DNA of 64,000 nt from NCBI GenBank assembly GCA_019054805.1, contig JAHQIY010000002.1, positions 1,178,001 to 1,242,000 of the forward strand, written 5' to 3'. A program made the translations under genes and the position numbers. Below, in pieces: positions 11,787 to 24,793 of the stretch (positions within the stretch are counted from its first letter, which is position 1; every line of letters begins with the position of its first letter). The notes under the pieces are model-generated. The model was not told the origin of the DNA. It was given only the letters and a program-made list of their open reading frames with translations, and did not search any database. This DNA is from Brachionus manjavacas. Taxonomy: Eukaryota; Rotifera; Eurotatoria; Ploima; Brachionidae.

Positions 11787-12748
11787 TTTTCAATCAAAAT
11801 TAATCAAATTATTTTTAATTTTTCCATTCATATTTTAAATACTATTGTTTTTATTTTTAATAATAAAAAAATTATTAAAATTGTTTCTCAAAAATGACAT
11901 TTTTAATCAACTTTTTTTTAAATTACGACCCCGAACAAGGCAATGTGAATTTTCATACAGACCTTTCAAAAATTACAAAAAAAAATTATTTTTATTAATT
12001 TAAATTGACAAAATTGAGCTTTTTAAACTTCGATGATGAAACAACATGAAAAAATAAGTTGAAATGTTAAAATTCTGTCATGACTACTTTAAAAATTTTG
12101 AACTAGCTGGTTATTATTATTAAAATATTATTTTTCAATCCTAAATTAACAAATTTATTTGAAATGATTCTTTAATTTTATTCTTTAATCTGGATTGTTA
12201 AATTTTTTGTTTCACCTTTAAAAGCTTACAGAAAAATCTGTAGTATAAAATTCATATTTTTATTAATTTAAGAATTTTTTGTATTTGAATTTTTGTATGA
12301 AAATTTTTTTGAAATCTTTGAAAAATTTCTCCGATCAAGAATTTCTTTGAAATGTTATAATTGACTTTCAAAATTTTATTCTAATAAATTTGAAAGTTTA
12401 TATTTATTTTTTCAAAATAAATCCAGAAATTTGAATTCAAAACTCTATCTTAATTTCAATTTAAAAAAAAAACCCAAAATTTAGAAAATTTCAATTGTTC
12501 AAATTCTGATAATTGTTCCTCTAACCGATTTCAGATTTAGCCCTTTTAGCTTTAACTGTTCGATTTTTTTCATAAAAAAACAATTTAATCATAAGATTTG
12601 TTATAAAACTTAGCTTAAGTCTCTGTAAATGTTAATAATAATAATAAGAATAAGCTACAGAAAGCAAGCTTGCGGAAATGATCTCCTAAGAGGACATCTA
12701 TGGTAGCCGAAATTGCGCAGAAAAGATGGAAAATAACAGACAAATACA
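11787..12748. other. AT-rich intergenic DNA
   Basis: FRS2-like 3' region then homopolymer-rich sequence. A short AAT-type microsatellite lies near 12633-12650. No gene seen. Confidence 0.5.
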
Positions 12749-13020
12749 TTTTTTTTTTTTTTTTTTTAGTTCAGTAATAGTAGTAGTAGTTGTAAAAATA
12801 ACTGCGACTCGAGCAAGTCGAGTTAAACCGTAAGGCTGTGGCAGTTCTTTGCAATCACACCAGATTCTGTACCATAAACCATTCATCAAGTCTTGCTTTG
12901 AAGGAATTTAATGAATTTGTTTCAACAACATTATTTGGAAAACGGTTCCAGTCGTTTACAACTCTGTTTGTGATAAAGTTGAACGGGAAGAGTCATTGTT
13001 TAAATTAATCTAAGAAAGTA
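12749..13020 (-). mobile_element. 5'-truncated LINE 3' end with poly(A)
   Basis: Read on the minus strand, about 12868-12990 encodes the typical C-terminus of a non-LTR reverse transcriptase ORF2: FPFNFITNRVVNDWNRFPNN continuing with VVETNSLNSFKARLDEWF, ending at a TGA. A short 3' tail follows, with a few TAC/ACT triplet units, then an 18-base A tract (T run at 12749-12766 on the plus strand). Only the last few hundred bases of the element are present, as expected for 5'-truncated retrotransposition. The motif is shared by several LINE clades (Jockey/CR1/L2-like), so I do not assign a clade. Confidence 0.8.
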
Positions 13021-14448
13021 TAGTTTCTGTGAATGTTATAAAGTAAAACATCTTAAATTTTCTAAAAAAAAACATTCAAGAATATTTTTATATTTTTTAT
13101 TCAGTGTGAAGACTTAGTGTTAAAAATATCTTTAAATTCATCTTTATGATTAAAATTAAAAAAAAATCATGATATTTTTAGAATAACAAGATGATATTTA
13201 AAAATTGTAATAATTTACTTATTTAACATATCAAAAAAATTCTGATAATATTTTTTAATTTTTTTTAAGCCAGTTATATTAAACTGAAATCCAAAAAAGA
13301 TAATCAAAAATTTTTTAATTAACGAAAAGAATTCCTTAAAAGGGAAAGTTAAAAATTTTTTATCAAATATTTTGTCATTTTATCGGATATTTTAAAAGAA
13401 TACATAAACATTTTCTACTAAAAGAATCATATTGTTAAATATATTGTCAAAGTGTTTTATCAAAAACAACAAAATCAAAATCAAATAAAGAATACTTTTT
13501 TAAAAAAATTAGAAAATTAAAATCAATTTTTTATAATGTTAATGGAACAAAGGGGTCTAAAATCTCCTTTCAAAAATTAGCTTGGTTTTCAATTATTAAA
13601 AAAAAAATTCTAAAGCTCTATTTTAATTTTAATTATGAGTTTGAGAAACTCTTTTTTGCCCTAGATGTGCATATTTTTTATTTACATCAAAAATAAAAAA
13701 ATCTATGAAGAAATTGACTTATAATGATATTTTTTTGATTCTGAGATTTGATATAAAAACCCAAATTTTCAAAAATAATTCAATTTACTGAGAAAAATTC
13801 AAAATAAGTATCGAATTTGATCGGAAAAGCGCTTTCGGTATTTTAATTTTAATAAATCAAAGTATTTAGAGGAAGACCTTCAGGAATATATAGATTTCTC
13901 AAAGATAACAAATTATTGGCCTTGGTTTTATTTTTTATTCAGTTAATCAAGAATAGTTTTGTCAAAACTAATTTCGCATATAAAATTAGAAAAAAATAAT
14001 TATACTACAAAATTTGGGGTCATTTTTTTTCATATTTAATAAATTTTTAAACTTCAGCTACATACTGTATATTTCCAATTACAATAATTTAAAAGGTTAC
14101 AAATTAAATTATAAATGGCAATGTGAAATATTAGTACAAAAATCACAGTACAAAAAGTAAAAACGCTATAATTTTTTTTCTAATTGTGTAAAAATGGTTC
14201 TGTAAACAGTAAAATATTGTACAAATTTTTTAGAAACGAATACCAAGCTCTGCAAAAACTCTGCAATTTATTGCATATATTAATCATATATTTTTTGATG
14301 GTGTGCATTTTAAGATCAAGATCATTTTCTAGTGCCTTATGTGCAATTATTTGAAACCATATTAAGAATTCACAATTAAGTTGGGCATAAATGTCGTGAT
14401 ATTATGTTAAAAGCTTGTAATTAAAATCATTTAAACATAAAAGCTGAA
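13021..14448. other. AT-rich DNA, no gene seen
   Basis: Stops in all frames. It may include unrecognised older transposon sequence, since it lies between a LINE stub and a MULE, but nothing can be supported. Confidence 0.5.
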
Positions 14449-14457
14449 ATTATATAC

Positions 14458-15260
14458 GGGCGAGGGTTTTTGCCGCATAAAAAAAAAAGCATGAAAAAAA
14501 ATTTATAGCATAAAGACAATTTAGTTTAGCATGTTATTATTTTTTCTAAAAGCGCATAATAAAAAGCAATATATATTATAATAAATCATCATAGCATTAA
14601 AATAAAAAATGATCACCAGAAATCTATTTGTCACATTCCGGCTTTGCTACAACAAATAATTCACTTGAAAGCTTTAATAGCAGAATAAAAAAATTTTCCA
14701 CCAAAAGAGAGCTGCTAACTATCCAAACTGCTATTGAAATATTGCAAAGAGTTAATAACATTTAATTATGCTCAATGTCCAGATTTCAAATGGTCTCGTT
14801 TACCGAATGCTATCGTTGAAAAAAATCAAAAGACATGAGTCCTGATTGTTTTAGGCAATCATCAGAACAGTTTATTGTCTATTTTCAAGGTCATTCGTCT
14901 ATTCATAAAATTAACACTTTTACGAAATCATGCGACTGTAGATGGTTTTTGGCTTATTCTATGTGCTCTCATTCTATGCGAGTTGTTTTGTTTTAAATTT
15001 TAAAACAAAACAACTCACTTGCTTTGTTTTAAAATTTTTTACTATATTTACGAAAGCTTTCTTTTTAAATTTTAAATTTTTAAATTTTATTTGTTTAAGT
15101 TAATTTTTCTATGCGATAATCGATTCTCTATGCGTTAAAGTAAAATTCATGCTATTCTAATAAATTTTTTATGCTGTTATTTTTTATTTTTTTTTATGCG
15201 AAAAAAATTTTTTTATTCATGCTAAAATGGTGTTTTGTTATGCGTCAAAGGACTTTTCCC
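14458..15260 (+). mobile_element. Internally deleted MULE (Mutator-like) transposon
   Basis: 803-bp element beginning GGG and ending CCC, flanked by a perfect 9-bp direct repeat ATTATATAC (14449-14457 and 15261-15269), the duplication length usual for Mutator-like elements. Terminal regions are inverted and rich in GCATAA/TTATGC motifs: the left end runs into TTTTTGCCGCATAA and the right end, reversed, into CTTTGACGCATAA. Inside are remains of the C-terminal part of a MULE transposase. Autonomous MULEs are several kb, so this copy has lost most of its coding region. Confidence 0.8.
14613..14996 (+). pseudogene. MULE transposase C-terminal remnant with SWIM finger
   Basis: A first fragment (about 14613-14765) reads SGFATTNNSLESFNSRIKKF, the motif that ends the catalytic domain of MULE transposases. 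It hits a stop. A second fragment further down reads CDCRWFLAYSMCSH at 14931-14972, a CxC...CxH SWIM zinc finger, the usual C-terminal DNA-binding finger of these enzymes. The two lie in broken frames with stops between them and no N-terminal half, so this is a dead copy. Confidence 0.8.
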
Positions 15261-15358
15261 ATTATATACCAAGAGAAAGCTCTCAAGAAAATAAGAACGA
15301 AAGGCCATCCGAAGAAATTTTATGAAAAGCTAATTCTTTATTAGGCATTAGAGAAACT

Positions 15359-15572
15359 GGGTCTTGCCTGATATGTTATCAGTTGATAACAAAAAATGTT
15401 ATCAAGGGGAACCCTACCGGTTTTGTTATCAGGACTGATAACAAAAATGTTATCATTCAGATTTGTTATCAACATCATTTTTATATAATTTTATACATTT
15501 TTATATATAACTAACAGAATTTTATCAAGATAAAAAAAATGTTATCAAAATATTTTTTATAATTTTGTATAA
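15359..15572 (+). repeat. Left terminal inverted repeat of the fold-back element
   Basis: Pairs with 15874-16087. Contains an AAGGGGAACCCTACC block and repeated GTTATCA/TGATAAC heptamers in both orientations. Confidence 0.9.
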
Positions 15573-15873
15573 ATATAATCAAGTAATGGCTCCTTACTTG
15601 CAAAAAAGAATATTTTTTGCACAATTGATTTAAGCACTCTCTAGCAGGATGGGCCAAGCCAAATTGTAACAAGTTTTGATATGTTTTAAATTGTATTGAA
15701 TTTTCCACACCCTTTTTTTCCATTTTGAATTAATATAACTTTAATTCTAAGTAAATATTCTCTTTATTTAATTTTTCAAATTTCAATCTTGATGATTCAC
15801 TTTTTTAAAATGATGGTTGTGTATTAGTGATCAAAAAATTATGCAAAATATATTGAACTATTAAAGTAGTTTA

Positions 15874-16087
15874 TTATACAAAATTATAAAAAATATTTTG
15901 ATAACATTTTTGTTATCTTGATAAAATTCTGTTAGTTATATATAAAAATGTATAAAATTATATAAAAATGATGTTGATAACAAATCTGAATGATAACATT
16001 TTTGTTATCAGTCCTGATAACAAAACCCGTAGGGTTCCCCTTGATAACATTTTTTGTTATCAACTGATAACATATCAGGCAAGACCC
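15874..16087 (-). repeat. Right terminal inverted repeat of the fold-back element
   Basis: Reverse complement of 15359-15572 with only a few mismatches, for example CCGG versus CGGG next to the AACCCTAC block. Confidence 0.9.
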
Positions 16088-16372
16088 GAGAAACTGTTCG
16101 CACAAATCAGAATCGTCAAGCTGAAATTATGCGGACAAGAGGTAAAAGATGCGTACCTGATGTTTCTATAGGCGATTATGTAGCTCTCCCTATCCTTGAC
16201 GTTGATCGAGATTTAAGTGAGGCCCCATACCTAATTTGTAGAGTTGTAGATATTGGTTATGTAAAATCACTAAATGAGTTAGCATGTGATTGTACTGGTG
16301 GATGCTTGATAAATAGATGTTCATGTAAAAAAAATGGTATTTTGTGCAAATCAAGATGTCATGGTGCTAATG

Positions 16373-17259
16373 TAAAAAAAATAAATAAAAAAATTAATAA
16401 AAATTATTATTTACATTGTTACTGATTTATTCAGTAAGTTACTTGAATTAATTAGTTTATTACTAATTTTTTTTCAGTAAATTAATCAAACATATTTTTT
16501 AACTAGTAATTTTGTATATTTACTAATAAGCCAGTAAATTTACAAATTTACTGAATTTTCAAATTTACGGTAACATATGTATCTCAAAAGTTTTGTTTTT
16601 ATATATATCAAAAATTACCTCTAATGGAGGAGCTTTAGCTCGGTACAGAAAACAAAAAAAAAAAAAAAAAAAATGGACAAACCAGGTATTGGATAAAATG
16701 TGGTGACCATTTTTTAGGCATTATTGCTAGCAGATTCAAAAACTAATTCAAAAACTCATTTAGAATTCTATATACGTTACTAATGAGACTTCTTTTTGAG
16801 TTTGGATTTTGTTTATGGTGCCAATACCTAGAAAAAAATTTGTGAGGTGAAAAAATCTCATAAGAGAGCATAATGTAGACTAATCTCTTTAATTTTTAAA
16901 ATTAGAAAAACTTGATATAAGACGAAAGAGAGTTTATTTTAAGGTAAATTTTAGGCTTAGGGTTATCTGCCCTAATAAAAATTAAAAATCTTTTCAAATA
17001 TAATATTGGTTTTTAAATTAGCAGAGTGGTATCTTTCGATAAGAATAAATCAGGAAGAAAATCTATAATTTATGAAAATAAATATCAAAAATTTTAGTTG
17101 ACGATTCTTTTTAAATTTCAGATTGGCATAATTTATTAAGATAGGGGTTCAAATTGAAAATCGAATAAGCAGTACAAAAAATATTTTTGAGTAACACGTT
17201 TAAAAACGACAGCAAATACACTAGTTCCAAATTAGAAAAAAATCACTAGATCTGATTAA
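16373..17259. other. Intergenic with poly(A)-ended repeat candidate
   Basis: At 16654-16673 there is a 20-base A tract preceded by GAGCTTTAGCTCGGTACAG, which could be the 3' end of a small retroposed element on the plus strand. Direct evidence is only the A tract, and no flanking duplication was found. The rest, up to the ARFGEF3 start, should include its promoter. Confidence 0.35.
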
Positions 17260-20200
17260 ATGGATTTAAACAAACTAAAAGACTTTTTGCTTGATTCAAA
17301 AGATGCAGAATTCAACTCAATAATTCAAGTTATAAGCGAAATCCATAATGGTAAGAGTTCATAATTTACATATTTAATTTTATTTTTTAAACCTTTTATT
17401 AAAGTTAAAATTTTAAATTAGCCCCTGAGGGTGTGCTTGATTAAGAAAATATTTATTTTTTAATATTGATCTAATTTGGAAACGGTTTCTGATATTCAGG
17501 ACAAAAGAATAGAAAACTTAAAAAATAAATTTTTTCATTAAATTTAAGTTCTGTGAATGAAACATTATTTTTTGCCAAAACTGTGCAAATCTAGCAGAAT
17601 TGAAATTTGAATTTAGTAGAGATTTTGAAAACCATTAGAAGACTTTGACAGCTGATGCAACTTTGCAAGTTACACAATTTTGCATTCACAGAATTTTGAA
17701 CTAATGACAATGTATATCAATTTTTTATCATTTTGTTCTTTTTTTTTGTGCTGAAAAACAAATTTTGAGATACTAAGGCAAAACACTAATTTAAAAACTA
17801 AAGGAATTAAAAAAATTGCTTGATTTTCAATTAATTTAAAAAAAAAACTCAAAAGTTATATTTTTTTTTTACATTATGGGTCCGAGAAACCACTTTTGAC
17901 CCCTGAAGTATATTTTAATTTTACATCAAAATAAAAATAATTCCAACTAAATTATGTGTTGTTCAGTAGATTGTCTCGACGAAATTTTTTTTAATTTAAC
18001 AACACCCTCTGGTAGTAAGTTATACAAGTTGTGTGCTTACATGAATTGAGTGTGTGTTGTTAAGAGGGACCCGTTTTTATATTTAAAAATTTACTTCAGT
18101 GGCAACATTAAGTCAATGATCAGAATTAAATCTATCTATAAATTTCATTTGGCCAATTTAATCTGAAGATTAACAAAGAATACAAATTTTGAATATAATT
18201 AGTGCAAGCAACTCTAAAATTTTATTTAAAAAATAAAAATTTTCCAATTTTTAATGTAAATAAAAATTTTTGTTCACTAATTTACGAATGAAATCAATTT
18301 TATTTTAGCTACACAAGATGATAATTCAAAATTCGATTTACACAGAGTTTTGAGAGAAAAATATTTTTTTCTCGTTCAACTAATAATCGAATCCAACAAT
18401 AACGAGTTACTAATCAAATTCATTTTAAATCCTTTGAAAGTAATTTGATAATAAAAATTAAAAATAATTAAAAATAAATTTTAATTTAAGGAATATTTGG
18501 TTGATGAATTAAAATGTGATTTATGTCCTTTGAAAGAAAAATCACACTTTTTACTTAATATTCTTCGCTTTATTCAACACACTTCTTTCCATAATGAGCT
18601 CACGAAATTAGAATTTTTCAAAGTAAATTTTAATTTTTTTTGATAACTAATTAAAAGTATTATTTATTTTAGTTTTTAATAAATAACCATGAAACAATTG
18701 AGCCGTATTTGACTTCTAAAATACTTGATTGCCTTATAAATGTAACTAAACTTTTATGATAGAAGGCAAAAATAATTTTTTAAATTTTAAATTTTATACT
18801 AGATTTCAGTAGCTGAATTTGAATGTGAAAATAAATTCATGCAAAGTTCTTCTAAAGCGTTAATAATAAAATACGTGGCTGTAGTTTGTAATCAATCTAA
18901 AGTAATAAAGATTTTTGTATTTAATAGAAATTAAGGTTGAATTTTAGAAAATATTCAAATTTGATGAAAATAATGATGAACAGCTCAAATGTTTTGATTC
19001 ATTTTTAGTCGATTCTTTTGAAATACTGTTAGATATTTTTAATCAAGATTTTAGGTAATTTAAAGTAAAAAAAAATTACACAATTTATTTTCTTTTATTT
19101 AGATCATTTGAGCTAAGAAATTTAATTCTAGAATGTATTGAACAGCTTTTAAACAATTTGATTGTTGAAAAAAAAAATATATATGACATTCGTAAAAATG
19201 AACTATTCATTGAATTTGCTTGGTATGTTTAAAAATTTTTTATTATATTTTTTTTGATCTAATATTTTAGGCAAAAATTTTGTCCTTCCATTCTTTGTCA
19301 ATTTGGCAACTGTGGTCTTCCGAATAAAATGTCCGAAAATCAAACCTTGAATTTTAAACAAATTTATACGATTTTGATTCAGCTTACGAGTCTAATCGGC
19401 GGAAACAAAACCATGATTCCAGTATTTGAGGCCATTTACCAACGAGTTCTAATGTTTTCACCAGATCAAGATAATTGTCTAATTTTAAAACTTTTCAAAT
19501 CAGTAAGTGTCAATGCAAAATTTTTTACAATAAAAATTTAAAAACCTAATCAAGTATATGACCAGAGATTTTATTATTTCGCTAGTCTCAATAAATGGAA
19601 CAGACTTCTCAGAACTTTCAATAAACGATCTTTCTTTAATTAATTTGTAAGTTATTTTAACTAAAAATTTTCATAACTTCTTATTTATGATTCAAAAATT
19701 TTATTTTATTTTAATTTTTGTTTAAAAGAATCGTAGGCTATTACCGTAATTGTTTTGAACAATCAAACAAGCACCCAAGTGATAGAGTTCTTCAATTTTT
19801 AAGCTTTGAGTGCATTCATTCGTTTATTAATTTAGTATATGAGCTGTATGAAGAGGGCTTGGTAAAAAAAAATGAAATTTTAGTCGACCAGAACAGAATT
19901 TCAAGTCAAAGTTTAAATAGGGTTTTTTTGGATGATAAAAATGAGGCCTTAATTAATACTTTGTCTGATGAGTTTGTCAAAAATTTGAAAATTTTTTTGG
20001 CAAAGTTATCGGAAGCAAAACTTTTTAACATCGGACAAGAGATTAGAAAATTTTCTGTAAACTTTATCGAAGATGCAGATGAAAATTTTTTAAAGAAAAA
20101 CTCATTTAAACTGTTAATCGCTGCGTATTTGAGTGTATATTATCTAGTAAAAAGATCAAAGAATACTACTGATCGAAGCCTGTTAATCAATAGAGTTTTA

Positions 20201-23200
20201 ATGTACGATGAATGTGATTTTAAAGAAGAACCGGACTGTCAAGAAGAAATTTTCAAAGCCTGGTTGGAAAAAATATTTTCTAAAATGTCTCCTAATTCAT
20301 TCGAAATTTCTGATGAAAATTTAAATCAAGTTGATTGTTTAATCAAGCAAATAGACTGCTGGTGGAGTATTAATGAAGAGAAAAATTCAAATGAACCAAA
20401 ATTAAAATATTTAATTCTAGTCAAAAAAATTCTAAAATGCTGCTGGATTTATTTAGTTGATGTTTTGATCGGTTTCTTAGAAAACTCTAAATTTGACAGC
20501 ATTGAAATAGCACTGTTCAATGAATCAACAGATGACATTTTATCAGAAGATGCTTCTAATGATATTACTTATCTAAAATTTGCTATTAAATCAAATTTGG
20601 ACTCGCTGTACAAGCTTATTAAAATGTTGACTTCAATAGAATCGCTGGACAAAGAATTGGATCAAATATTTTTTATTTTAATAGAGTCAAATTTTTACAA
20701 AAATTCTCTAGTCAAATCTGCTGCAGAATTGAGTTTGAATAAAATAATAAGTTTAGACTTTGCTCTGTACACATCTATAGATTTATTATTAGACATCGAA
20801 AATTCTTCTTTACCAAGGACAGCAAGTTCGGACAAAATTTTATGGAAGTACTTGATGGAAAGTTTTTTTTTCAGTCTTAGCTTACAGGCTAATTTTGAAT
20901 TCGGTCAAAACTGTGTGCCCAAAAACTCCTACAAAGACACTTTTACCAAATATCTTTTGGCAAAAAAGCAAAAACTATTTAGCTCGGTACATTCAAATTT
21001 AAATGAAGCCAATGAAGCGAGTTGTGTTAGTCGGACAAAATCTTTGGATCTCAATCACAAGTGCCACCTAAACGATCAGATAATTCAAAGTATTTTTTAT
21101 TTTATTAATAAATCCAAGCTAACTTTGAGCATTAAAATCGATAGAATTGATCTAATCGATTGCATAGCCAACAAGGCATATGATTGTCTGTTTAATAAGC
21201 TTTTTCTCAAACTGATTGAAAATAAGGAATCTTTTTTTGACCATGTCTGGAAGCTTTGCTCATACATGTGCTTGTTTAGCAAGCGTTTTTTGACCGATGA
21301 GCCAAAACTACGCACTCAACACGAGTACTTTTCATTCAATTTTCTAGTCATAGACAAGCTTGAAGATTTGCTCACAAGACTAATGGCAGATAGTGAACTG
21401 TTCATATTCTTCATAGACATTTGGCTAAATATCTATTTGACGTACTTTGAGAAAGTGTTTTCAAAATGTGGCTCTATGAGAAAATTTTCGGTCAAAAGCG
21501 AAACTGTGGAAAAAAGATTTGGCCAAAAAATAAAAAAAGAAATCACCCAAATGCTGCCTTGTTTTATTATAGATTTTTCTATCTTTAAAAAAATAATTCA
21601 CATGATTCAAAATGTATTCGAAATGTACAATTCAACAAATTTAACTCTAGATTATCTTCAGTACATGAACAAACGAGTCTCTTTGGACAAAAAATGCATC
21701 AGTACTCCATCACTTAGTCCTTCAACGTCGCCAGCAAGTCCTCTGCCAATAAATCATGATTTCACCGAGCCATATCATTTGATACAAAAATTGGAATTGT
21801 ACAAAAACGAACTGAACACTAGAACAAAAGGCGAGCTTGCCTCAAAAATTTTCTACACCAACACTATTTCATTGCTTCTAGAGCCAGATGATAAACTTTC
21901 TCCGGAAATTTATTCCATTGACCAAATATACAACCTAAACAATATTTTGTTAATTCCATACAAACGATTGATGCTTAGAAAAAGTCTGGAGTCAAATTTA
22001 AGGGACACCATTTTGGCATCTATTTGTGAACTGGTCGAAAGAAGTTCATTTAAGATAATAAACTGCTGGAGTCTTATTTTTCATTGTCTTAGTAGAGTTG
22101 TTCTTAATGAAAAAGTAGACAAGTATGTTTCAAAAAATTCGGACACAAATCTGTCCGACTCATCTGTCTGTTCTTCCGATGATGAAGCTGAAAAAAAATC
22201 ATCCGGATCTTCCTCAAGTGGCTCGGAAAGATGCTTCACAAAGTCAAGTTTTATTTTGCCTTGCGTTCCTTACAGATTCGAGTCGTACAGAATAAGACTC
22301 AATTCATTAAAGGAAGTGTTTAAAATTTTCCTGAGCCTGGCCCAAGACTCGGAGTATATCATGGCCTTTGGTGCGTTTGAATTTCTAAAATGTGTTAGTA
22401 ATTATTTACAGTACACGATCTCGATTGATTTTTCCAATAAAATCCATGTTCACAAAGTGAAAAAAAGTGACCAGGATGACGGAAATCTCAGTTCTGACCA
22501 AGAAAATGAGGATTTGTTTCTGTCAGCTAACGATTATTCAATACAAGAGCGTCACTATCACTTTACTTCGAATTACGAGCATTTGTGTGAGCTGTCAAAT
22601 GCTGCCAATTCAAATACTCAAAATGAACCCTTTATAAATTGTATTCGCTCATTGTTCGAAATTGTTCTCAAATGCAAAAAAAGCAGCGATAGTTCAAAAT
22701 TTTCAATTCAAATAAAAAACTTTGAAGCTTCAACTTTTGAAAAACAAGCAAATTTTGACTTAGAAAATTTGAAGCAGTTTTGTGCCAGTGAAGAAATTGG
22801 CGATTTTATTTATGCCGAGGATCAGGATAAAATCGATGGACTTAATTTTGAGTTTAAAAATTTTTTCCTCAATGACTTGAAAAATTATTCAAAAATTTTT
22901 GTTTATATATTCAAAAATTTAGCTTCAAGAATTCTCATGGCTCATGATGAAATAAACTCGGTCCAAATCGTACAATTAATTTTCGATTTGGCGTCCGCAC
23001 TAGTCCAAAATAGTGAACTGGAGACACTTGGCTACGTGATTTTGGATGTTTTATTAGAAGAAATAAATCTTCAAATAGACCTATGTGAGCTAAAAAATAT
23101 GAGAATCGATTTTAGTCCCACTCAATTCAACTCCAAACTATTAATTAATTCATTTTTTATATCGAACTTAGTCTCTAAGATGATTGAAAAAATGATTATT

Positions 23201-24793
23201 TTATGCACCAGTTTTATTAAGAAGTGTCAGACAAATTACTTCCACAAATTGATTATTTTTGCAATATCAAATCGAATTTTTTGTTTAATTTCTAAATGTT
23301 TAGTTAAAAAATTGACCAATTTTGATGCGTTTCCTGAAGCCAATTACAGTCATCAGCTAAAAGACCTTTATCTGGCCAGCTTCAACCTTGCTGATTCAAA
23401 TTTATCCAGGATTTGTCAAAAATCAATTAGACTTTTTCATGCACTAAGTCTGAGTCCTTTTGAAAATCTTTGTATAAGTCAAAATAACCAGCAAAATGAT
23501 GATAGAAAAAAATTTTCTCACATGGAAGTATTGACACAAAAATGCAAAACCGCCTGGGAGCTCCATAATGTCAAAAAAGCATTTCAGTATGCTAAATTTT
23601 TGCTAAATTCAGACGATTCTAAGTCAAATCAAAGCTTTGATGAATTAGATAATGAGATGGAAGATTTTGAAAATGAAAATGATAGTTTGGTTAGCACCAA
23701 TGATGACAAAAATTTTTTTCGTGACTTTTCATTAAAATTTGGCACTAGTTCATCAATGAATACAAAATTATTTGGCAACTTGGATGATTTTAAGCAGATA
23801 AATCTCACTTGTTTCATCAATGTGTTTAAATTTCATTACGATTTTTTAGATTTATTTAGATATGTATCTTTTGATAAGGATGAGTATTTTGTTTATGAAG
23901 TTATTAAATGTTTGACCTCTACTTATCTAGTCAGTATTAAGCTTGAACAAAATTTGTCACTAAAAATTTTGTTAAGCAAAATTTTTTATCTTAACTATGA
24001 GAATTGTTTGGCAACTTTTGTCAATTTGACCAAAAAAAGTTTCAATATGATCAATTTTCTCTATTTCGAAAAAAATTTAATTAAATTAGAGCTCAATTTT
24101 GAGTCAAAAATCGAAAAATTCAATTACGATTCTTTATCGGAGTTTAGCAAAATAGATCAATTGAAAATTCTAGTCAAAAAAGATCCGAAAAAATTTTTTT
24201 TTGCCCAATATTTCAGCACTTTCATCAATCAAGTCAACAGTTACTATCAGTTTTTATTCGAGACATGTCATCAAATAGAGCTAGTCAGCGGTGTATTCGA
24301 AAAATTTTTAAGCAATTTTGAAAATAAAGACTTGTCTGATTATTCCGAAGAAATGCTAAGCAAGGAAATAGAAATTTTTATGGAAGATTTCAAGAAAAAA
24401 AACAAAATCGACTTGGAGTCGATTGAAATGAACGAAGATGAAGATGGTGAAAAAAATTACTCGGACAGAGACAAAAGAAATTTATTCAGAATTTGGTCTC
24501 AAGAGATAATACCTTATTTGTTTCTCATTTTAAGTAAACCAGTTTCAGAAGAAGTTGCTGAGCTAAATCTAGTCAATTTAATTAATTTTTATTCAAGTCA
24601 AGATAATTCCAAAAAATGTCTTTTAAAAAATTTAGCAGAGCTTATTCTATCATTCAATTCTTGTTCTGCTTTTTGTAAATGTTCTGCCAACATTGAAAAT
24701 GAGTTCAGTTTTTCTAAAATTGACTTTAATACTTTTAAAAGTATTACCAATAAATTGATGTCTATTTTAGCTATTTTAGTGTCTAAAAAATGA
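17260..24793 (+). CDS. ARFGEF3: ARFGEF3 / BIG3 homologue
   Basis: Ten exons: 17260-17350, 18309-18439, 18491-18622, 18673-18741, 18803-18901, 18948-19054, 19103-19222, 19271-19502, 19555-19646 and 19729-24793. They sum to 6138 bases, 2045 aa, close to the roughly 2180 aa of vertebrate BIG3. Colinear matches to that family include VLREKYFFLVQLIIES, FAWQKFCPSILCQFGN, IYQRVLMFSPDQ, KCCWIYLVDVLIG, and a later block SICELVERSSFKIINCWSL. BIG3 belongs to the large Sec7 ARF-GEF group but has a degenerate Sec7 region; in vertebrates it is linked to secretory granule and prohibitin biology. Divergence is high and Sec7 catalytic residues were not recognisable, so GEF activity should not be assumed. The last exon alone is over 5 kb. 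A Ser-rich acidic linker sits near 22140-22230. Confidence 0.85.

Larger units (their letters stand above)
15359..16087. mobile_element. Fold-back DNA transposon with 214-bp terminal inverted repeats
   Basis: 729-bp element with termini GGGTCTTGCC / GGCAAGACCC, flanked by a perfect 8-bp direct repeat GAGAAACT (15351-15358 and 16088-16095). The two 214-bp arms (15359-15572 and 15874-16087) differ at only a few positions, so the copy looks young. Each arm carries many copies of GTTATCA and its complement TGATAAC, plausible transposase-binding sites. The 301-bp centre has no intact transposase, so the element is non-autonomous. An 8-bp duplication fits hAT, P or Merlin elements; long arms starting GGG also occur in MULEs. 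Superfamily left open. Confidence 0.88.
15270..16372 (+). pseudogene. Integrase-like (KRBA2/Ginger-type) C-terminal coding relic, interrupted
   Basis: Two pieces, 15270-15358 and 16096-16372, become one continuous reading frame when the fold-back element and one copy of its 8-bp target duplication are removed. The right piece reads VSIGDYVALPILDVDRDLSE, a post-integrase motif like that in KRBA2/SCAND3-type integrases derived from Ginger or gypsy-like elements. It is followed by a cysteine-rich module, CDCTGG then CSCKKNGILCKSRCH. The left piece contains one in-frame TGA. No catalytic DDE core was found. Family assignment is from remembered motif patterns. Confidence 0.6.

Noticed and set aside
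15511..15723. 70-aa minus-strand ORF in the centre of the fold-back element
   Set aside because: Extends into the terminal repeat and has no transposase motif I recognise; too weak to call a gene.
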